From Prevotella sp. (GTDB taxonomy: Bacteria > Bacteroidota > Bacteroidia > Bacteroidales > Bacteroidaceae): a stretch of DNA of 32,244 nt. Below, piece by piece: positions 24,469 through 32,244 of the stretch. The notes below the pieces were generated by a model. The model saw nothing but the letters and a program-made list of their open reading frames with translations. It searched no databases and was not told the origin of the DNA. A program made the position numbers and the translations under genes. Location: assembly GCA_016291595.1 (NCBI GenBank), contig JAEEXN010000028.1, forward strand, positions 1 to 32,244. The letters are read 5' to 3'. Each line of letters starts with the position of its first letter. The first letter of the stretch is position 1.

Positions 24469-24531
24469 ACATCTGCAAATGGTTATCATGAAGCCATAAC
24501 CGATGACATGATTATCTACATGCAAAGATAC

Positions 24532-24579
24532 AAAAAACCGAGGCAAAAACCAAACTTTCAAAACGGTTTTTTGCCTCGG
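24532..24579 (-). terminator. Terminator of the lemA-DUF2207 operon
   Basis: CCGAGGCAAAAA (from 24538) pairs with TTTTTGCCTCGG (ending 24579) around a loop of about 18 nt. On the minus strand a T-run (24537-24532) follows. It lies 78 bp past the DUF2207 stop. Confidence 0.9.
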
Positions 24580-24656
24580 AATATTTATATGTGTCAGCAG
24601 TATCAATGAGAACGAAGCCTCAAAGGAGTCTCAACCGACAGCAGCAGGTTGCATTA

Positions 24657-26342
24657 TTAGCGAACGCCGCCACCTACTCCACCGCCTGAGAAGCCGCCAC
24701 CGCCGCCCCATGATACTCTGCCTCCACCACCGGAAGAGCGTATGGAACTAGGAGATACATAATGCTGCACATGAATGACACCATTGTTTGCGGCAGTAGT
24801 GAAGGCCGGAATGACAACGGTCTGATCCATCACCTGGGCGATCTGGTCCATCTGCAAATACTCTGGATTGATTTCCTTCATGTCTTTCAGCACCTGGTCG
24901 GCATTGCCGAACAACGTGGCATAGATGAGATAATCCTTCCATAGTCCCACTTCCTGTACGTGGCGCTCATTGGCCAGCGTGAAATCCTTCAGATACTTGC
25001 GCAGTCCAAACACCTGACTGACGCGGTCGTTAGGACCTATCTTGCGCTCGCGTTCGGCATCCTCGAACTTCACGTCACGGTGCAACAGGGTCGAGAAACC
25101 CTGCAGCGAAGCAGCCTTGCGCTCCATATACCGCTCCAGTTCCTTGGGCTGCAAGATGCCATCCTTGCCTGCGGCATTGCTGAATATCTTGTAGATTTGA
25201 CGTCGCAGGCGAACATCGCGCTCCTCACCTTCCTCTTTCGGTTCCTCACCGATGACGATGGTAGGACTTGGCTTACCCTTCTTGTCGGCCACTTGCTGTA
25301 CTTTCAGCGAGCCCAGATAGATGAGTTTCAGTATTTCGGCACTGAGCAGGTTGCTATAGTTGGCATGTACATACTTATAGGCATTGATGATTCCGTTCGC
25401 ATGCAGCAGGTCACCATTATAGGGAATGTCACGATACCAGAGCAGATTGCGGTTAATCTCACGGTTGGCACGCCAGATCTTCCATAACTTATAAGCGGTA
25501 TAAATGACCGGAATGAGGGCTATGAACAACCAGAAACATAGGAACAGAATGGCCATCAGCTTATCAAAAAAGCTTTTCTCCTCGACATAGTCGCTGCCTT
25601 CGAAAGCACGATTCTGCAAATCCTCGAACTTTCCCTCCAGCGTATCCTCAGGCTGGAAAATTCCTTTATTGAAAGCCGCCATCACAATCATAGCACTCTC
25701 ACGGCTGAAACTCTCGGTCGTCTCAGCCACGATATTACCGTCGATGAGGTTCACTTCGCCACGATAGCGGAATCCCCAGATGCGTGTATTGTCCGTGGTG
25801 AACTGCGTCGTATCGGCAGGAACAATCGTGAGTTTCACATGGTCGGGATACGGATTAATGCCCTCAGCCACGAACATGTAGTTGAAACCGTCGGCATCCT
25901 CATAGCCTTTTACCAACCGTGTGACGGTGTACGACGTGGTGTATGTGCGGCTTCCGCTCTGGCCCAGTCCCCAGCAAAGCTCATATCCATTACGTTTGTA
26001 GACAATACCGCAACGGTTTTGCTTCTGACTACGGCTGCGGTCGATAACCCACTCGCCGATATTCTCATACACGGTGCCTGTCTCGTCGGTTACCGTTAGG
26101 TCGCGAACCTCGCTGCCCGACAGGTTTCCGATAACAATATAGCACTCGGTGCCCTCGCTGTCGATGCTCATCTGACGCGTCTCGGTGATGCGGGCGTCTC
26201 CATTAGGCGACAACTCCACCCGGATGTCAAGATTTCCCAGATGCGGTCGGGCACATAAAGGCAAGAAGACAAATAGGTAAAAAGGTAAAAGAATCATTAC
26301 CTGCCTTGATACCTTGCATCTGCTCCAATTGTCCATGGTCAT
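24657..26342 (-). CDS. DUF2207-family membrane protein with glycine-rich C-terminus
   Basis: 561 residues. A signal sequence (VMILLPFYLFVFLPLCA, about 15-31) is followed by an extracytoplasmic domain (about 35-255) with the DUF2207 opening LDIRVELSPNGDARITETRQMSI and a YTTSYTVTRLV segment. A membrane helix spans about 264-288. A cytoplasmic region of about 290-510 contains the conserved WKDYLIYATLFGNADQV, and the end is Gly/Ser-rich (GGGGRVSWGGGGGFSGGG). Function unknown; the family is commonly found beside lemA, as here (33-bp gap, same strand). The start may be ATG 26342 or ATG 26336. Confidence 0.85.
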   Translation of the reverse strand: MTMDNWSRCKVSRQVMILLPFYLFVFLPLCARPHLGNLDIRVELSPNGDARITETRQMSIDSEGTECYIVIGNLSGSEVRDLTVTDETGTVYENIGEWVIDRSRSQKQNRCGIVYKRNGYELCWGLGQSGSRTYTTSYTVTRLVKGYEDADGFNYMFVAEGINPYPDHVKLTIVPADTTQFTTDNTRIWGFRYRGEVNLIDGNIVAETTESFSRESAMIVMAAFNKGIFQPEDTLEGKFEDLQNRAFEGSDYVEEKSFFDKLMAILFLCFWLFIALIPVIYTAYKLWKIWRANREINRNLLWYRDIPYNGDLLHANGIINAYKYVHANYSNLLSAEILKLIYLGSLKVQQVADKKGKPSPTIVIGEEPKEEGEERDVRLRRQIYKIFSNAAGKDGILQPKELERYMERKAASLQGFSTLLHRDVKFEDAERERKIGPNDRVSQVFGLRKYLKDFTLANERHVQEVGLWKDYLIYATLFGNADQVLKDMKEINPEYLQMDQIAQVMDQTVVIPAFTTAANNGVIHVQHYVSPSSIRSSGGGGRVSWGGGGGFSGGGVGGGVR

Positions 26343-26375
26343 TTTACTTTTTTACCTTTATACGCTTTGTCCCAA

Positions 26376-26969
26376 TTAATTACTTGTCTCATCCGATTTG
26401 CCAAAAGCCTCGTCAAGGTTCGGGTACTTGGCTTTCTGCTCTTCATCCACCTTCAGGTATTCTTTCTCGCGGAAGTTAAGCAGCGAAGCTACGAACGAAG
26501 ACGGCCACTGGCGAACCATGCGGTTCATCTTGGTTGCCGTATCATTGTATACCATACGGCTCATACGCACGTTCTCCTCGTACTGTTTGATGCCGTCCAT
26601 GGTCTCGCGGAACAAGTCGGCAGCCTTCAGGTCGGGATAGGCCTCACCAACGGCAATCAGCCGGCCGAGCACCTGCTGCAACTCACCCTGCTGCTGGTTC
26701 ACCTGCGCGGGTGTAGAGATATCGGATATACGACGCTCGCGTATCACTTTTATCAGCGTCTCCGACTCATGCTTTGAGTACTGAGCGGCCATCTTAGCCA
26801 GATTCAACACTGCGTCCCAACGTGAATTCAACTGTACGGCAATCTGCGAAAGTGCGTTCTTGCAAAGCTCATCCAGATTCACCAACTCGCGCTGAGTCTT
26901 AAAAATGTACATAGCGACTATCACCACCAGGGCAATAATCACAATAAGAATTCCTGATAATACTCCCAT
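26376..26969 (-). CDS. lemA: LemA family protein
   Basis: 197 residues. An N-terminal membrane helix (about 2-22, GVLSGILIVIIALVVIVAMYI) with only one residue before it is followed by an all-helical LemA domain: LDELCKNALSQIAVQLNSRWDAVLNL, the region ISTPAQVNQQQGELQQVLGRLIAVGEAYPDLKA, and the ending VRQWPSSFVASLLNFREKEYLKVDEEQK. Bacterial LemA proteins are membrane-anchored with no settled function and often pair with DUF2207 proteins; here it is the first gene of that pair. Start ATG 26969, 44 bases downstream of its -7 box. Confidence 0.92.
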   Translation of the reverse strand: MGVLSGILIVIIALVVIVAMYIFKTQRELVNLDELCKNALSQIAVQLNSRWDAVLNLAKMAAQYSKHESETLIKVIRERRISDISTPAQVNQQQGELQQVLGRLIAVGEAYPDLKAADLFRETMDGIKQYEENVRMSRMVYNDTATKMNRMVRQWPSSFVASLLNFREKEYLKVDEEQKAKYPNLDEAFGKSDETSN

Positions 26970-27012
26970 AATTGTAAAATATTTAAAATCGTTATTATTA
27001 CTCTTCTTGACT

Positions 27013-27021
27013 GCAAATATA
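27013..27021 (-). promoter_or_regulatory. -7 promoter box for lemA
   Basis: Minus-strand TATATTTGC is a full TAnnTTTGC match. The divergent promoter of the GH95 gene lies only 20-50 bp away. Confidence 0.72.
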
Positions 27022-27041
27022 CGAAATATATTTGAATAAGG

Positions 27042-27072
27042 TTTGAAATATCACAAAAAAGAGCTATTTTTG
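27042..27072 (+). promoter_or_regulatory. Promoter of the GH95 gene
   Basis: TTTG (27042-27045), a 19-bp gap, TATTTTTG (27065-27072) then C: a consensus Bacteroidetes promoter. Transcription would begin about 10 bases before the ATG at 27090. Confidence 0.85.
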
Positions 27073-27089
27073 CACTGTATTGAAACACG

Positions 27090-29495
27090 ATGACCATGAA
27101 ACGAGCATTATTCGTATTAACCTTATTAGCTTGCACATTTACGGCATATGCGCAAAAACAGCAGCAGATGACGCTATGGTACAACCGTCCTGCCCAGTAT
27201 TTCGAGGAGTCGCTGCCCATTGGTAACGGGAAACTGGGTGCGCTCATCTATGGCGGAACCGAACAGGACAAGCTTCAGCTGAACGATATCACCTTGTGGA
27301 CCGGACAGCCCGTTGACCGCGACGAGGATGCCGGGGCCAGCAAGTGGATTCCGGAAATACGCAAGGCGCTGTTCAATGAGGACTACCGACTGGCCGACTC
27401 GCTGCAACTGCATGTACAAGGGCACAACTCTCAATACTATCAGCCGTTGGCTACTCTGCTCATCAACGACTACAACCGCGGACAAGCCAGCAACTATCAT
27501 CGGCAGCTGAGCCTCGACAGTGCCATCTGCAAGACCACCTTCATGCGCGACGGTGTTCGGTATGAGCGCGAGTATTGGGCGTCGAATCCCGACAAGATGA
27601 TAGCCATCCGCCTTACGGCAGACCGCAAGGAGTCCCTGAACGTAGGACTGGCACTTACCTCTCTTGTGCCACACAAGGTGAAAGCCAGTCAGAATCAGCT
27701 CACGATGACCGGCCATGCTACTGGCGACGCCGACAACAGCATTCATTATTGTACCATCATGAAAGTGGTGAACCGCGACGGTAGCGTGCAGGCCGTCGAC
27801 TCCACCTTACAGCTGACGGGCGTCAGCGAGGCCATCGTCTATATTGTCAACGAGACCAGTTTCAATGGTTACGACAAGCATCCCGTGCGCCAGGGAGCCG
27901 ACTACATCAACCTTGCCGCCGACGATGCATGGCATCTGGTAAACTACAGTTACGAACAGTTGCGCGACCGTCATGTCGCCGACTATCGTCAGTTTTTCAC
28001 CCGTGTGGAACTCAACCTCGACGGGGCTGCCTTCAACAACGATGTCAATACCGAGCAGATGCTCAAGAATTACACCGACCTCAAAGGCAACAAGCCAATT
28101 GGCAACAACCGCTATTTGGAGACACTTTATTTCCAGTATGGCCGTTACCTGCTGATCAGCAGCTCGCGCACGCCGGGCGTTCCTGCCAACCTGCAAGGAC
28201 TGTGGACGCCCCATCTGTGGTCGCCATGGCGCGGCAATTACACCGTAAACATCAACCTGGAAGAGAACTACTGGCCTGCCTTTACGGCCAATCTTGCCGA
28301 GATGGCCATGCCGCTCGACGGTTTTGTCAATGCTTTGGCGGATAATGGGCGCCATACGGCCAGGAACTACTATGGCATCACACGCGGTTGGTGCAGCAGC
28401 CACAACAGTGACATCTGGGCTATGACTAACCCCGTGGGCGAGAAAAACGAGAAACCCGAATGGGCCAATTGGAATCTTGGCGGAGCCTGGCTGGTGAACA
28501 CTTTATGGGAGCGTTATCAGTTTACCCAGGACAAGACATACCTGAAAACCACGGCCCTGCCACTGATGCGGGGTGCTACCGACTTCTGTATGGACTGGCT
28601 CATCGACAATCCCAAGCAGTCTGGTGAGCTGATTACCGCACCCAGCACTTCTCCCGAGAATGAATATGTCACCGATAAAGGCTACCATGGTATGACCTGC
28701 TATGGCGGTACTGCCGACCTGGCCATCATCCGCGAGCTGTTCATTAACACCTCGCTGGCAGAGAAAACACTCTTTGGCACTTCGCAGGGGTCTGACAAGA
28801 TACAGGAAAAGCTGCAGCGTCTTCATCCCTACACCATTGGTCATATGGGCGACTTGAACGAATGGTATTACGACTGGGATGACTTCGACTTCCAACACCG
28901 CCATCAGTCGCACCTCATCGGTCTCTATCCCGGCAGCCATCTCACCCTGAACGGCACGCCCGAACTGGCACAGGCCTGCCGCCGCTCACTGGAAATCAAG
29001 GGCGACAAAACCACAGGCTGGTCAACAGGCTGGCGCATCAACCTATGGGCTCGTTTGCACGACAGCCAGCAGGCATACCATATTTATCAGAAACTGCTCA
29101 CCTATGTCAGCCCTGATGCTTACAGAGGCCCTGACCGCCGGCGCAGTGGCGGCACATACCCAAACCTCTTCGATGCCCATCCTCCCTTCCAGATTGATGG
29201 TAACTTCGGAGGTACGGCAGGTGTGTGTGAAATGCTGATGCAGTCTGTCCTCACCGGTACTGACGTTCCAATCGCCTCTATCGAGCTACTTCCTGCTCTT
29301 CCCGAGGCTTGGAATAGCGGTTCCGTGAAAGGCCTTTGTGCCCGTGGCGGCTATGAGGTGGACTTCGAATGGAAGGATGGTAAAGTCGTCTCTGCCACCA
29401 TTCACAGCAAGTGTGGCGGGAAAGTGAACGTGTTCTACAACGGAAAGCAGAAAAGACTGAACCTGAAGAAAGGGAAACAGAAGACTATCAGATGA
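27090..29495 (+). CDS. Secreted GH95 glycoside hydrolase (alpha-L-fucosidase or alpha-L-galactosidase)
   Basis: 801 residues with a signal peptide (RALFVLTLLACTFTAYA, cleavage before QKQQQ). The N-terminal beta domain opens with YNRPAQYFEESLPIGNGKLGALIYGG, characteristic of GH95, followed by an (alpha/alpha)6 barrel. Catalytic residues, aligned by motif to the Bifidobacterium bifidum enzyme AfcA: Asn387 and Asn389 (TVNINLEENYW; AfcA N421/N423), Glu523 in SPEN (AfcA E566), and Asp703 in FQIDGNFGG (AfcA D766). All are present, so it should be an active inverting exo-glycosidase. Both fucose and L-galactose specificities are known in the family; sequence alone does not decide. Start ATG 27090 or 27096. 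The next gene overlaps its stop by 4 bp. Confidence 0.92.
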   Translation: MTMKRALFVLTLLACTFTAYAQKQQQMTLWYNRPAQYFEESLPIGNGKLGALIYGGTEQDKLQLNDITLWTGQPVDRDEDAGASKWIPEIRKALFNEDYRLADSLQLHVQGHNSQYYQPLATLLINDYNRGQASNYHRQLSLDSAICKTTFMRDGVRYEREYWASNPDKMIAIRLTADRKESLNVGLALTSLVPHKVKASQNQLTMTGHATGDADNSIHYCTIMKVVNRDGSVQAVDSTLQLTGVSEAIVYIVNETSFNGYDKHPVRQGADYINLAADDAWHLVNYSYEQLRDRHVADYRQFFTRVELNLDGAAFNNDVNTEQMLKNYTDLKGNKPIGNNRYLETLYFQYGRYLLISSSRTPGVPANLQGLWTPHLWSPWRGNYTVNINLEENYWPAFTANLAEMAMPLDGFVNALADNGRHTARNYYGITRGWCSSHNSDIWAMTNPVGEKNEKPEWANWNLGGAWLVNTLWERYQFTQDKTYLKTTALPLMRGATDFCMDWLIDNPKQSGELITAPSTSPENEYVTDKGYHGMTCYGGTADLAIIRELFINTSLAEKTLFGTSQGSDKIQEKLQRLHPYTIGHMGDLNEWYYDWDDFDFQHRHQSHLIGLYPGSHLTLNGTPELAQACRRSLEIKGDKTTGWSTGWRINLWARLHDSQQAYHIYQKLLTYVSPDAYRGPDRRRSGGTYPNLFDAHPPFQIDGNFGGTAGVCEMLMQSVLTGTDVPIASIELLPALPEAWNSGSVKGLCARGGYEVDFEWKDGKVVSATIHSKCGGKVNVFYNGKQKRLNLKKGKQKTIR

Positions 29496-30385
29496 GACCG
29501 CTCCTCATAATATATCTGCTATTCATGGCGCTCACGAGCCATGCACAGGACTGGAACCGCCGCTGGATATGCTTCCAACAGGCAGACCCCACCAGTCAGG
29601 TGTGGTTTCAGCGTACCTACACGTTGCGCCAACGACCCCAAGAGGCATTCGTTGAGATAGCCAGCAGCGGACGGTTCTGTCTCTACATCAACGACTATAA
29701 TGTGACTACCAGTCTGCTGGAGCCGCTCATTGAGCGACAGGGCGACACGATTGGCGTGGTGCGCTACGATGTCACTGCCTTTCTCCAGCAAGGAGAGAAC
29801 GTGCTGAAGGTATGGTTCTCGCCCATGCGCGACGACCAACGACAGCTCTCCCTGCAACTATATGGCCATATGGGCGGCATGCCTTTCTCCTGGAGTACCG
29901 ACGAGTCATGGTTTTGCTGCAATGCCATGTGCAACACTCTCGCTAACGGTGACGAGTGGATTGACGGCCGTTATCACATTCTGAAAGAGCAACCGCTGAT
30001 CGGATGGAATCCAGCATCGCTGGCCGAATGCCGGCAGTCGGTGCTCGAACTGGTCCAACCCTGTGAGACTACTGTGAGAAATAGTCTTATCACCAACTAT
30101 CATATCGTTGAATGTGACAGCCTGGACAGCACGCGGATTGTTTTCCGTGGCGGTGTTGAAGGGCACGGAATCCTGCGCGTAACACTGCGCGACATGCACC
30201 GTGGCGACACCATCCGCGTCAACGGACTGCGCTATATCTGCCGCGGAGAGACCGACGAACAGGCATTCCGACGATTCACGACCGAGGATATCAGCTCTGC
30301 TGTGATTGTAGGTCCGGCATGGTTCCGAAGCGAGAATGTGACGAGTGTCGAGGCTATTAGAATTTCTTCAGTTTTTCTTCCATAA
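29492..30385 (+). CDS. Secreted protein resembling the N-terminal beta-sandwich modules of alpha-L-rhamnosidases
   Basis: 297 residues with a signal peptide (RPLLIIYLLFMALTSHA, cleavage before QDW). The mature start DWNRRWICFQQADP, then WFQRTYTL, ASSGRFCLYIND, YDVTAFLQQGENVLKVWF and SLQLYGHMGG follow the pattern of the galactose-binding-like N-terminal domains of GH78-type rhamnosidases. No catalytic (alpha/alpha)6 domain follows; the protein ends after a second beta-rich region. So it is probably a stand-alone carbohydrate-binding or accessory protein, not an enzyme. It starts at ATG 29492, overlapping the GH95 stop (ATGA); a longer reading frame from 29411 lies inside GH95 and is rejected. 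Confidence 0.7.
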   Translation: MRPLLIIYLLFMALTSHAQDWNRRWICFQQADPTSQVWFQRTYTLRQRPQEAFVEIASSGRFCLYINDYNVTTSLLEPLIERQGDTIGVVRYDVTAFLQQGENVLKVWFSPMRDDQRQLSLQLYGHMGGMPFSWSTDESWFCCNAMCNTLANGDEWIDGRYHILKEQPLIGWNPASLAECRQSVLELVQPCETTVRNSLITNYHIVECDSLDSTRIVFRGGVEGHGILRVTLRDMHRGDTIRVNGLRYICRGETDEQAFRRFTTEDISSAVIVGPAWFRSENVTSVEAIRISSVFLP

Positions 30386-30400
30386 TTCATTTTTATTATA

Positions 30401-30408
30401 TATATTTG
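30401..30408 (+). promoter_or_regulatory. -7 promoter box for the AraC-family regulator
   Basis: TATATTTG followed by C matches TAnnTTTGC, 19 bases before the ATG at 30427. The -33 region is only T-rich. Confidence 0.7.
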
Positions 30409-30426
30409 CATCATTAATCGAGAATC

Positions 30427-31305
30427 ATGGAAAAGAAGAACATACAAGATGTCAATGTCAGCCGGGCCAAGGTGTTAGGAGCCAGCGGATATATCGAGAA
30501 TGATATTCTGTTGCTGGACAAACTGAACGAGGCTCCCATCCCGCAAGAACCGCGCAGGATGAACATGATTGTGGTGGCTTTATGTCTAAAAGGGAAGGCG
30601 CAATACACCATCGATACGCAGGAGCAGCTTGTCCGCAAGAACGATGTATTGATTATCTCAGAGCGCCATGTCATGGACAATTTCATGGCAAGCCCCGACC
30701 TCGAAGGCCTGGCCATCATCCTCTCCGTCGGATTCTTCAAAGACATTATTCAAAACGTGAGCGACATCTCGTCGTTATTCTTGTTTTCCCAAAACCATCC
30801 CGTCATCAACTTCTCACAGAAAGAGGCTGATGTGTTCATCAGTTACTTCAATCTGATTAAACAGAAGATGACGGATACCGAGAATCTTTTCCGCCGCGAC
30901 GTGGTGAGAACATTGCTCCTGGCCATGTTCTACGACTTGAGCAACGTTATCTTCCGTACGCAGCAAAACCACGACAACCGCCAATCGCGTGCCGATATCA
31001 TCTTCACCAAGTTTATCCGTCTGGTGGAAGAGAACTATAAACGAGAACGACGCGTAGGATGGTATGCCGAACAACTGTGCATCACCCCGAAATATTTGTC
31101 GGAAACCGTGAAACAGGTAAGCCGCCGTACACCCAACGAGTGGATTGATAACTATGTCATTCTCGAGATTCGCGTACTGCTGAAAAACAGCACGAAAAGC
31201 ATCAAAGAGATTTCCATGAACATGAATTTCCCCAATCAGAGCTTCCTCGGAAAGTTCTTTAAGGAGCATGTGGGTATGAGCCCGTCTGAGTATCGAAGAA
31301 ACTAA
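30427..31305 (+). CDS. AraC-family transcriptional regulator
   Basis: 292 residues. Residues about 30-150 form an N-terminal cupin-like sensor region (NMIVVALCLKGKAQYTID, then RKNDVLIIS) of the AraC arabinose-binding type. The C-terminal HTH domain (about 190-292) has both helix-turn-helix units: VGWYAEQLCITPKYLSETVK and IKEISMNMNFPNQSFLGKFF, ending HVGMSPSEYRRN, which matches the AraC signature. It has its own promoter 41 bp after the preceding gene stop. Its position suggests control of the glycan-degrading genes upstream, but no operator was identified and the inducer is unknown. Confidence 0.93.
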   Translation: MEKKNIQDVNVSRAKVLGASGYIENDILLLDKLNEAPIPQEPRRMNMIVVALCLKGKAQYTIDTQEQLVRKNDVLIISERHVMDNFMASPDLEGLAIILSVGFFKDIIQNVSDISSLFLFSQNHPVINFSQKEADVFISYFNLIKQKMTDTENLFRRDVVRTLLLAMFYDLSNVIFRTQQNHDNRQSRADIIFTKFIRLVEENYKRERRVGWYAEQLCITPKYLSETVKQVSRRTPNEWIDNYVILEIRVLLKNSTKSIKEISMNMNFPNQSFLGKFFKEHVGMSPSEYRRN

Positions 31306-31324
31306 CGTCTGCTGATTGCATAAA

Positions 31325-31343
31325 CCGTATGAGCGTGATACGG
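31325..31343. other. Small hairpin after the AraC-family gene
   Basis: CCGTAT (31325-31330) pairs with ATACGG (31338-31343), loop of 7. No T-run follows, so a terminator role is doubtful. Confidence 0.3.
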
Positions 31344-31420
31344 AGACACAAAGCTACGAGAATAAACAGAGAGCTGTTTTGTAAATATTCAAAGGTTGAA
31401 AAGCATTCATTGGCATTGTA

Positions 31421-31428
31421 AACATTTG
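31421..31428 (+). promoter_or_regulatory. Weak -7-like box before the last gene
   Basis: AACATTTG is one mismatch from TAnnTTTG, 32 bases before the ATG at 31460, with TTG at 31396-31398 (22-bp gap). Tentative. Confidence 0.35.
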
Positions 31429-31459
31429 AGCAACAGATTAACCCTAATATAATAAGATT

Positions 31460-32244
31460 ATGGAAACTAGACAAATTATTACAAAAGCCTTCATCATGGT
31501 AGGCCTAATGTTTGGCATGCAGACAACCGCCAGCGCACAACTTGGCGGAGTATTAAACAAGGCAAAATCCGCTGTTAAGAGCAAAGTGAAAAACGCTACC
31601 GAGGAAGTTAAGGAAAAAGCAACGAGTGATGCAAAAAAAGAGGCTGCTAACGCTAAGAGCAAAGTCCTTTCGAAAGGTTTGCAGAAAGCATTGGGCGATG
31701 CTCCTGATTGTCCTTGGGTTTTGGACGAGAAAGCAACCGAGGCTCAAATGGAGAATCTTATCAAACAACTTGGCTCCATGAATTCTGAGAAGACAAAGGC
31801 TTTCGGTGAGCAGATCAGTGCCCGCGCCGAATTCGACAAGAAAATTCTCGATGGGATGAAGAACAAGACACTGCCACACGACGACGGAGTATGGGACAAG
31901 GCGTACAAAGAAATGCAGAAGTTTGAGAAGTTCTATGGTATCTTAATCAACAAAGGCATTGGTTACGGACCAACCAATATAAAAAAGGACGATCAGGGTA
32001 ACTGGTGTCAAGAGGGTGCTGTGCGGATTATCATAGGTAATAATGCTTATGTCACCATTAAGAATGACAAGCCTGTTTTCTGTACACTGGCATACGACGC
32101 CATTTTCCTCGACGAGGAGGGTATCAAGAAAGCTCAAGAAGCCTACCGTTTCAACATTAATTCCGCTTGGTTGCTAGAAGGATTCCCGAAGACTTATGAT
32201 GAGTCACTTGAGCAATCATACTACCGTGCCTCTTTTGCTGCAAA
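31460..32244 (+). CDS. Secreted coiled-coil protein of unknown function, cut by the window end
   Basis: An open frame runs from ATG 31460 to the last base (261 complete codons) without a stop, so the 3' end is missing. Signal peptide: TRQIITKAFIMVGLMFGMQTTASA, cleavage before QLGG. Then comes a Lys/Ala/Glu-rich, probably helical stretch (about residues 30-72: NKAKSAVKSKVKNATEEVKE and on) with a repeating look similar to LEA or apolipophorin-like helices. A mixed region with WVLDEKATEAQMENLIKQL and later beta-like segments (WCQEGAVRIIIGNNAYVTIK) follows. I do not recognise a family. A role outside the cytoplasm is all that can be inferred. Confidence 0.8.
   Translation, partial: METRQIITKAFIMVGLMFGMQTTASAQLGGVLNKAKSAVKSKVKNATEEVKEKATSDAKKEAANAKSKVLSKGLQKALGDAPDCPWVLDEKATEAQMENLIKQLGSMNSEKTKAFGEQISARAEFDKKILDGMKNKTLPHDDGVWDKAYKEMQKFEKFYGILINKGIGYGPTNIKKDDQGNWCQEGAVRIIIGNNAYVTIKNDKPVFCTLAYDAIFLDEEGIKKAQEAYRFNINSAWLLEGFPKTYDESLEQSYYRASFAA

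Noticed and set aside
26274..26364. Near-inverted A/T-rich repeats flanking the start of the DUF2207 gene
   Set aside because: The match (AGGTAAAAAGGTAAAA against AAGGTAAAAAAGTAAAA) is low-complexity; one copy encodes the hydrophobic signal sequence, so composition explains it.
29411..29491. Longer N-terminus for the rhamnosidase-like protein
   Set aside because: It lies inside GH95; ATG 29492 gives a proper signal peptide and the common 4-bp overlap.

Overview
The window looks like a chromosome segment of a Prevotellaceae bacterium (Prevotella sensu lato; genus inferred, order Bacteroidales more certain). Four things support this. Promoters carry the Bacteroidetes -7 box (TAnnTTTG, usually followed by C), often with TTG/TTTG about 19-22 bases upstream. 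Shine-Dalgarno sequences are mostly absent, with A-rich leaders instead. The gene set is Bacteroidales-like (glycine-lipid acyltransferase pair, Bacteroidetes-type FtsL, long MraY). A tRNA-Glu/rpsT/gyrB block is present. I see no transposase, integrase, phage gene, CRISPR or toxin-antitoxin system.

Layout. (1) 1-2330: on the minus strand, an acyltransferase operon (glsA-like 2294-1479, then glsB-like 1455-463) with its own promoter and terminator. Beyond it lies a gene-free 400 bp holding three short tandem-repeat arrays. (2) 2434-18484: the division and cell-wall (dcw) cluster on the plus strand, in the order mraZ, rsmH, ftsL, ftsI, murE, mraY, murD, ftsW, murG, murC, ftsQ, ftsA, ftsZ. It is tightly packed, with ATGA overlaps early on and a strong internal promoter before murG, and ends at a clear terminator. 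Three TGTGG boxes at exact 10-bp spacing precede mraZ and look like the MraZ autoregulatory operator. murB, murF and ddl are not here. The ftsA-ftsZ spacer holds an unusual 9-bp tandem array of TCTAGA. (3) 18673-22732: a small secreted protein (+), recO (-), tRNA-Glu, a structured leader, rpsT and gyrB (+). (4) 22738-26969, minus strand: a secreted protein with two aspartic-protease-like lobes, an intergenic region with a long 21-22-bp repeat array, and a lemA-DUF2207 operon. (5) 27042-32244, plus strand: a GH95 glycosidase translationally coupled to a secreted rhamnosidase-N-like beta-sandwich protein, an AraC-family regulator, and a secreted coiled-coil protein cut off by the window end.

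How they work together: RsmH aside, the dcw genes make lipid II (MurE/MurD/MurC in the cytoplasm, MraY and MurG at the membrane) and build the septum (FtsZ/FtsA ring, FtsQ/FtsL scaffold, FtsW/FtsI synthase). The last block is a small glycan-degrading locus with an adjacent regulator but no SusC/SusD pair in view.

The most unusual material is non-coding. Several intergenic arrays have exact 21- or 22-bp periods (two DNA helical turns), and four of them share an ATGCCT/AGGCAT core although their units otherwise differ. Together with the 9-bp TCTAGA array and the tRNA-rpsT leader, these are the parts I would examine first. Several start codons were moved downstream of the longest reading frame, because the longer version would begin at or before the promoter or lacks the family's N-terminus.
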